Below, piece after piece: positions 61,337-64,000 of a stretch of 64,000 bases of DNA. The DNA is taken from positions 256,518 through 320,517 of the forward strand of contig JAJZDI010000001.1 of the NCBI GenBank assembly GCA_021806045.1, in the 5' to 3' direction. Source of the DNA: Actinomycetes bacterium. Lineage in GTDB: Bacteria; Actinomycetota; Acidimicrobiia; Acidimicrobiales; RAAP-2. Below the pieces are notes generated by a model. That model had not been told where the DNA came from and did not search any database. It saw only the letters and a list, made by a program, of their open reading frames with translations. Position 1 is the first letter of the stretch; each line of letters begins with the position of its first letter. A program made the position numbers and the translations under genes.

Positions 61337-62529
61337 CCGATCTCGAGCTCGACGCCGCGCACCTCGAGGCCCGGGAGTGGGCACGGGCGTTCGCCGCCCG
61401 GTCCATCACACCGCGTGCCCTCCTCCTCGACGAGGACCCCGGCTCGCCGGAACGGGACGGCCTCCTCCGCGAGGCCGCCCATGCAGGGTTGATCGGGCTG
61501 TCCCTGCCCGAGGAGTGGGGCGGCAGCGGCGTCGACCCGGTGGGGGCGATGGTCGTCACCGAGGAGCTGGCGGCCGCGTGCGCCGGGTGCGCGGTGCTGA
61601 TCGGAGCGACCGCCCTCGGACTGTTGCCGATCGTCGCCACCCTGGACGCGAGCCTGGTGGAGCGCCTGGTGCGACCGCTCGCCGCGTCGTGGTCGACGGA
61701 CACGCCACGTCTGGCCGCCTTGGCGGCCACCGAGCCCGACATGGGCTCGGACTTCATCCAGGGTCACCCGGCCGGCCGGCCCCGCACCACTGCGGTCAAG
61801 GAAGGTGACCGCTACGTCGTCAACGGGCGCAAGGTCTTCATCTCCAACGGATCGCTGGCCAGTATGGTCACCGTCTTCGCCTCTCTCGACCCGTCGAAGC
61901 CGATCCGTGACCACATGGTCTGCCTGGCCGTGCCGACCGGCACCCCCGGCTTCGCAGTGGGGCAGGTCTTCGACAAGATGGGCCAGCGAGCCTCACCGGC
62001 CGTGGAGCTGGTCTTCGACGACGTCGTGGTCCCCGAGGACCACCGGGTGGGGGACGACGGGGCAGCGTGGGAGCTGAACCGGTTGGTCATGGTGATGAGC
62101 CGGCCCGGGGTGGCCGCCATCGCCCTAGGGATCGCCCGTGCCGCCTACGAGCACGCCCTGACCTATGCAGAGGCCCGTGTCCAGGGCGGCCGACCCATCG
62201 TCGGCCACCAGGCGACGCAGCTCGCGCTGGCAGACATGGCGACCCGGGTCGAGGCCGCACGCCACCTGGTCGTCGCCGCCGCCCGGTCGTTCGCCGCCGG
62301 GCGACCGAGCCTCAAGCTGTCGTCGATGGCCAAGACGTTCGCGTCGGACGCCGCGGTGGCCAACGCCCTCGACGCCATCCAGATCCTGGGCGGCATCGGG
62401 TACATGCGTGAGTCCGGCGTCGAGAAGCTGCTGCGTGACGCCAAGCTGACCCAGATCTACGAGGGCACCAACCAGATCAACCGGTTCGAGATGATGGAGG
62501 CGATCGCCGCCGAGCGGCGCCAAGGCTGA
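61333..62529 (+). CDS. Acyl-CoA dehydrogenase
   Basis: 398 residues. FAD and substrate motifs: GLSLPEEWGGSGVDP, ALAATEPDMGSDF, VNGRKVFISNGS, and the catalytic Glu in IYEGTNQINRFEMM. LGGIGYMRESGVEKLLRDAK is the C-terminal signature. Oxidises an acyl-CoA to the enoyl-CoA. Coupling to the decarboxylase gene suggests one catabolic route for a short or branched acid; the substrate is unknown. Confidence 0.93.
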   Translation: MTDLELDAAHLEAREWARAFAARSITPRALLLDEDPGSPERDGLLREAAHAGLIGLSLPEEWGGSGVDPVGAMVVTEELAAACAGCAVLIGATALGLLPIVATLDASLVERLVRPLAASWSTDTPRLAALAATEPDMGSDFIQGHPAGRPRTTAVKEGDRYVVNGRKVFISNGSLASMVTVFASLDPSKPIRDHMVCLAVPTGTPGFAVGQVFDKMGQRASPAVELVFDDVVVPEDHRVGDDGAAWELNRLVMVMSRPGVAAIALGIARAAYEHALTYAEARVQGGRPIVGHQATQLALADMATRVEAARHLVVAAARSFAAGRPSLKLSSMAKTFASDAAVANALDAIQILGGIGYMRESGVEKLLRDAKLTQIYEGTNQINRFEMMEAIAAERRQG

Positions 62530-62595
62530 CGGCGACGTTCTGCTCCGCCACTGTCGCACCGCTTCACGGCTCCAGCGGGCCGGAACCGGCCGGGC

Positions 62596-62601
62596 TAGCC
62601 T
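62596..62601 (+). promoter_or_regulatory. -10 box TAGCCT of the repeat-protein gene
   Basis: TAGCCT, then a leader of about 27 bases with GGGGAGG before ATG 62635. Confidence 0.5.
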
Positions 62602-62634
62602 CGGGGGCGCCCGCAGGACGATTGGGGAGGCCTG

Positions 62635-64000
62635 ATGGGGGGACTGGGGAGCCGAACGCGGGCCGTTGCCCGCCGCTCATGCACGGTGGCCGTCGGGTTG
62701 GCCACGCTGGCCTCGGTCGCCGGCGTCACGGTAGTGGCCGGGCCGCCAGCGGCGATGGCCGCCACGGCCACGGTGGCCACGTGCAGCGGCTCGGGCTCCG
62801 GGTCCCTGCCGGCCGCGGTGGCAGCGGCGTCCCCCGGTGACACGATCGACGTCACCGTGCACTGCACGTCGACGTCCCCCATCGTCCTGACGCAGGCACT
62901 GTCGATCACCGGGAACCTGGCCATCGTGGGCCCGGGTGCGGCCGACCTGTACGTGAGTGGCGGTGGCACCGTCCAGGTGGTGGACGTCTCCTCGGGCGCG
63001 ACCGTCACCATCTCGGGGATGACCATCGAGGACGGCCAGGCCCCGTCCGGATCGAACGGCGGTGGCATCGTCAACGGCGGGTCCCTCACACTGACCGACT
63101 GTGTCGTGACCGGCAATCATGCCGGCAACGGCAGCAACGGGCTCGCCGGCGCACCCGGCGCTACCGGCCCTGGTGCAGCCGGCGGCGACGGGGGAACCGG
63201 CGGATCGGGTGGCGGCATCTACGACACGGGGACACTGCACCTCGTCGACAGCACGGTGTCGGGCAACGGCGCCGGCAACGGTGGCAACGGCGGTGCCGGT
63301 GGTAACGGCGGAAGTGCCATCGCCGCCGGTGCCGGGCCGGCGAATACGGGCGGTGTTGGCGGTGCGGGCGGCAACGGCGCGCCGGGCGGGTCGGGGGGCG
63401 GTATCTACGCCACCGGAGCCGTCACGCTCACGAGCAGCACCGTGGCGGACAACGCAGCCGGCAACGGAGGAAGCGCCGGTAACGGTGGCAACGGTGGCAA
63501 CGGCCAGGCCGGTACACAGGGCCTCGCGTCAGGAGCGTCCGGCGGGGCGGGAGGTCCCGGCGGTCCCGGCGGGCTCGGCGGCAGCGGCGCGCCGGGCGGA
63601 TCGGGTGGCGGCATCTACGGCACGGGTACCATCACCCTCGCGGCCAGCACCGTGGCGGGGAACCGCGCCGGCAACGGCGGCATCGCCGGCGACAGCGGGA
63701 ACGGCGGCGACGGCGGTGTCGGCGGCATGGGGGCGGTCGGGACGGCGGGCCCCGGTGGCAACGGCGGTGGTGGGGGCAACGGCGGTGCCGGCGCGCAGGG
63801 CACGGCCGGCGGCGCCGGCGGCGCCGGCGGTGGCATCTACAGCAGCACCTCCCTCGACGTCCATGACGGGACCCTGTCGGGGAACACCAGCGGCAACGGC
63901 GGCGCGGGCGGGAACGGCGGGAACGGCGGGAACGGCGCGGACGGAGGTGCAGGAGGCGCGGGGGCACCCGGTCAGGCCACCGCCGCGGCGGGTGCCGGCG
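62635..64000 (+). CDS. Secreted beta-helix protein with PGRS-like glycine/asparagine repeats, 3' end outside the window
   Basis: The frame is open from ATG 62635 to the window end (455 residues seen). A signal peptide (about 15-42, VAVGLATLASVAGVTVVAG) is followed by a right-handed beta-helix start (SITGNLAIVGPGAADLYVSG, TISGMTIEDGQAPSGSNGGG). Then modules of 62-74 residues alternate one helix turn (SGGGIYxTGxxxLxxSTVxGN) with a Gly-Asn-Gly stretch like PE_PGRS proteins. Modules begin near 63205, 63391, 63601 and 63823. Strong GGGGAGG site. Probably a surface or wall protein. Confidence 0.88.
   Translation, partial: MGGLGSRTRAVARRSCTVAVGLATLASVAGVTVVAGPPAAMAATATVATCSGSGSGSLPAAVAAASPGDTIDVTVHCTSTSPIVLTQALSITGNLAIVGPGAADLYVSGGGTVQVVDVSSGATVTISGMTIEDGQAPSGSNGGGIVNGGSLTLTDCVVTGNHAGNGSNGLAGAPGATGPGAAGGDGGTGGSGGGIYDTGTLHLVDSTVSGNGAGNGGNGGAGGNGGSAIAAGAGPANTGGVGGAGGNGAPGGSGGGIYATGAVTLTSSTVADNAAGNGGSAGNGGNGGNGQAGTQGLASGASGGAGGPGGPGGLGGSGAPGGSGGGIYGTGTITLAASTVAGNRAGNGGIAGDSGNGGDGGVGGMGAVGTAGPGGNGGGGGNGGAGAQGTAGGAGGAGGGIYSSTSLDVHDGTLSGNTSGNGGAGGNGGNGGNGADGGAGGAGAPGQATAAAGAG
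63205..64000 (+). repeat. Beta-helix/glycine-rich repeat modules
   Basis: Four modules with unit starts at 63205, 63391, 63601 and 63823 (periods 186, 210 and 222 bp). The GGGIY turn is conserved, while the GNGG stretch between varies in length, consistent with slippage and recombination. Confidence 0.8.

Overview
The window reads as a high-GC actinobacterial chromosome segment, most likely from the class Acidimicrobiia. This is inferred from very high GC at third codon positions, GTG starts, two WhiB regulators, a decaprenyl-phosphoarabinose (ubiA-dprE1-dprE2) operon, twelve GYWLV-type wall repeats and a lone MreB. Genes are tightly packed, and most operon joints are ATGA/GTGA overlaps. At least twelve genes look leaderless: an actinobacterial -10 box (TANNNT, usually TAGGCT) lies 6-9 bases before the start codon. 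Three of these -10 boxes begin with the TAG stop codon of the gene before.

Layout. 1-3.1 kb: end of guaA and a pcrA-type helicase. 3.1-8.8 kb (minus strand): ubiA-dprE1-dprE2 coupled to an Ami1-like secreted amidase with repeats. 9-12.3 kb: B12-binding mutase domain, sucCD, HAD hydrolase. 12.6-16.9 kb: GT87 transferase, an in-frame PurN-PurH fusion, folD. 17-24.5 kb: P450, metF, NADP-type icd, an SPFH/zinc-ribbon pair, mdh. 24.6-27.6 kb: small protein, VOC protein, membrane diguanylate cyclase, SCP2 protein. 27.6-31.3 kb (minus): succinate dehydrogenase of the mycobacterial Sdh1 type. 31.4-36.7 kb: MoxR-VWA pair, two WhiB genes, ftcD. 36.7-49.6 kb: HtrA protease, a DUF2342 protein without its HExxH, a pseudo-HtrA, MreB, HEAT protein, YlbL-like Lon/PDZ protease, a DivIVA protein with a phage-head-like C-terminus, UPF0182 membrane protein. 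49.67 kb: initiator tRNA-Met followed by a small accessory stretch (orphan ORF, DUF4143 ATPase with 23-bp iterated repeats upstream).

52.7-60.3 kb (minus) holds the most notable system: an ArsR regulator and six genes in the same order as M. tuberculosis Rv0081-Rv0087. Together they encode an energy-converting-hydrogenase-related membrane complex whose large subunit has lost all four Ni-binding cysteines, replaced Ser/Thr, Ser/Thr. A perfect dyad covers the start of the operon. 60.6-62.5 kb: acetoacetate decarboxylase and acyl-CoA dehydrogenase. The window ends inside a secreted beta-helix/glycine-rich repeat protein.

Metabolically the window combines TCA-cycle enzymes (sucCD, icd, mdh, sdhCAB), one-carbon and purine genes (purN-purH, folD, metF, ftcD, guaA) and cell-envelope genes (dpr operon, amidase, MreB, DivIVA, UPF0182).
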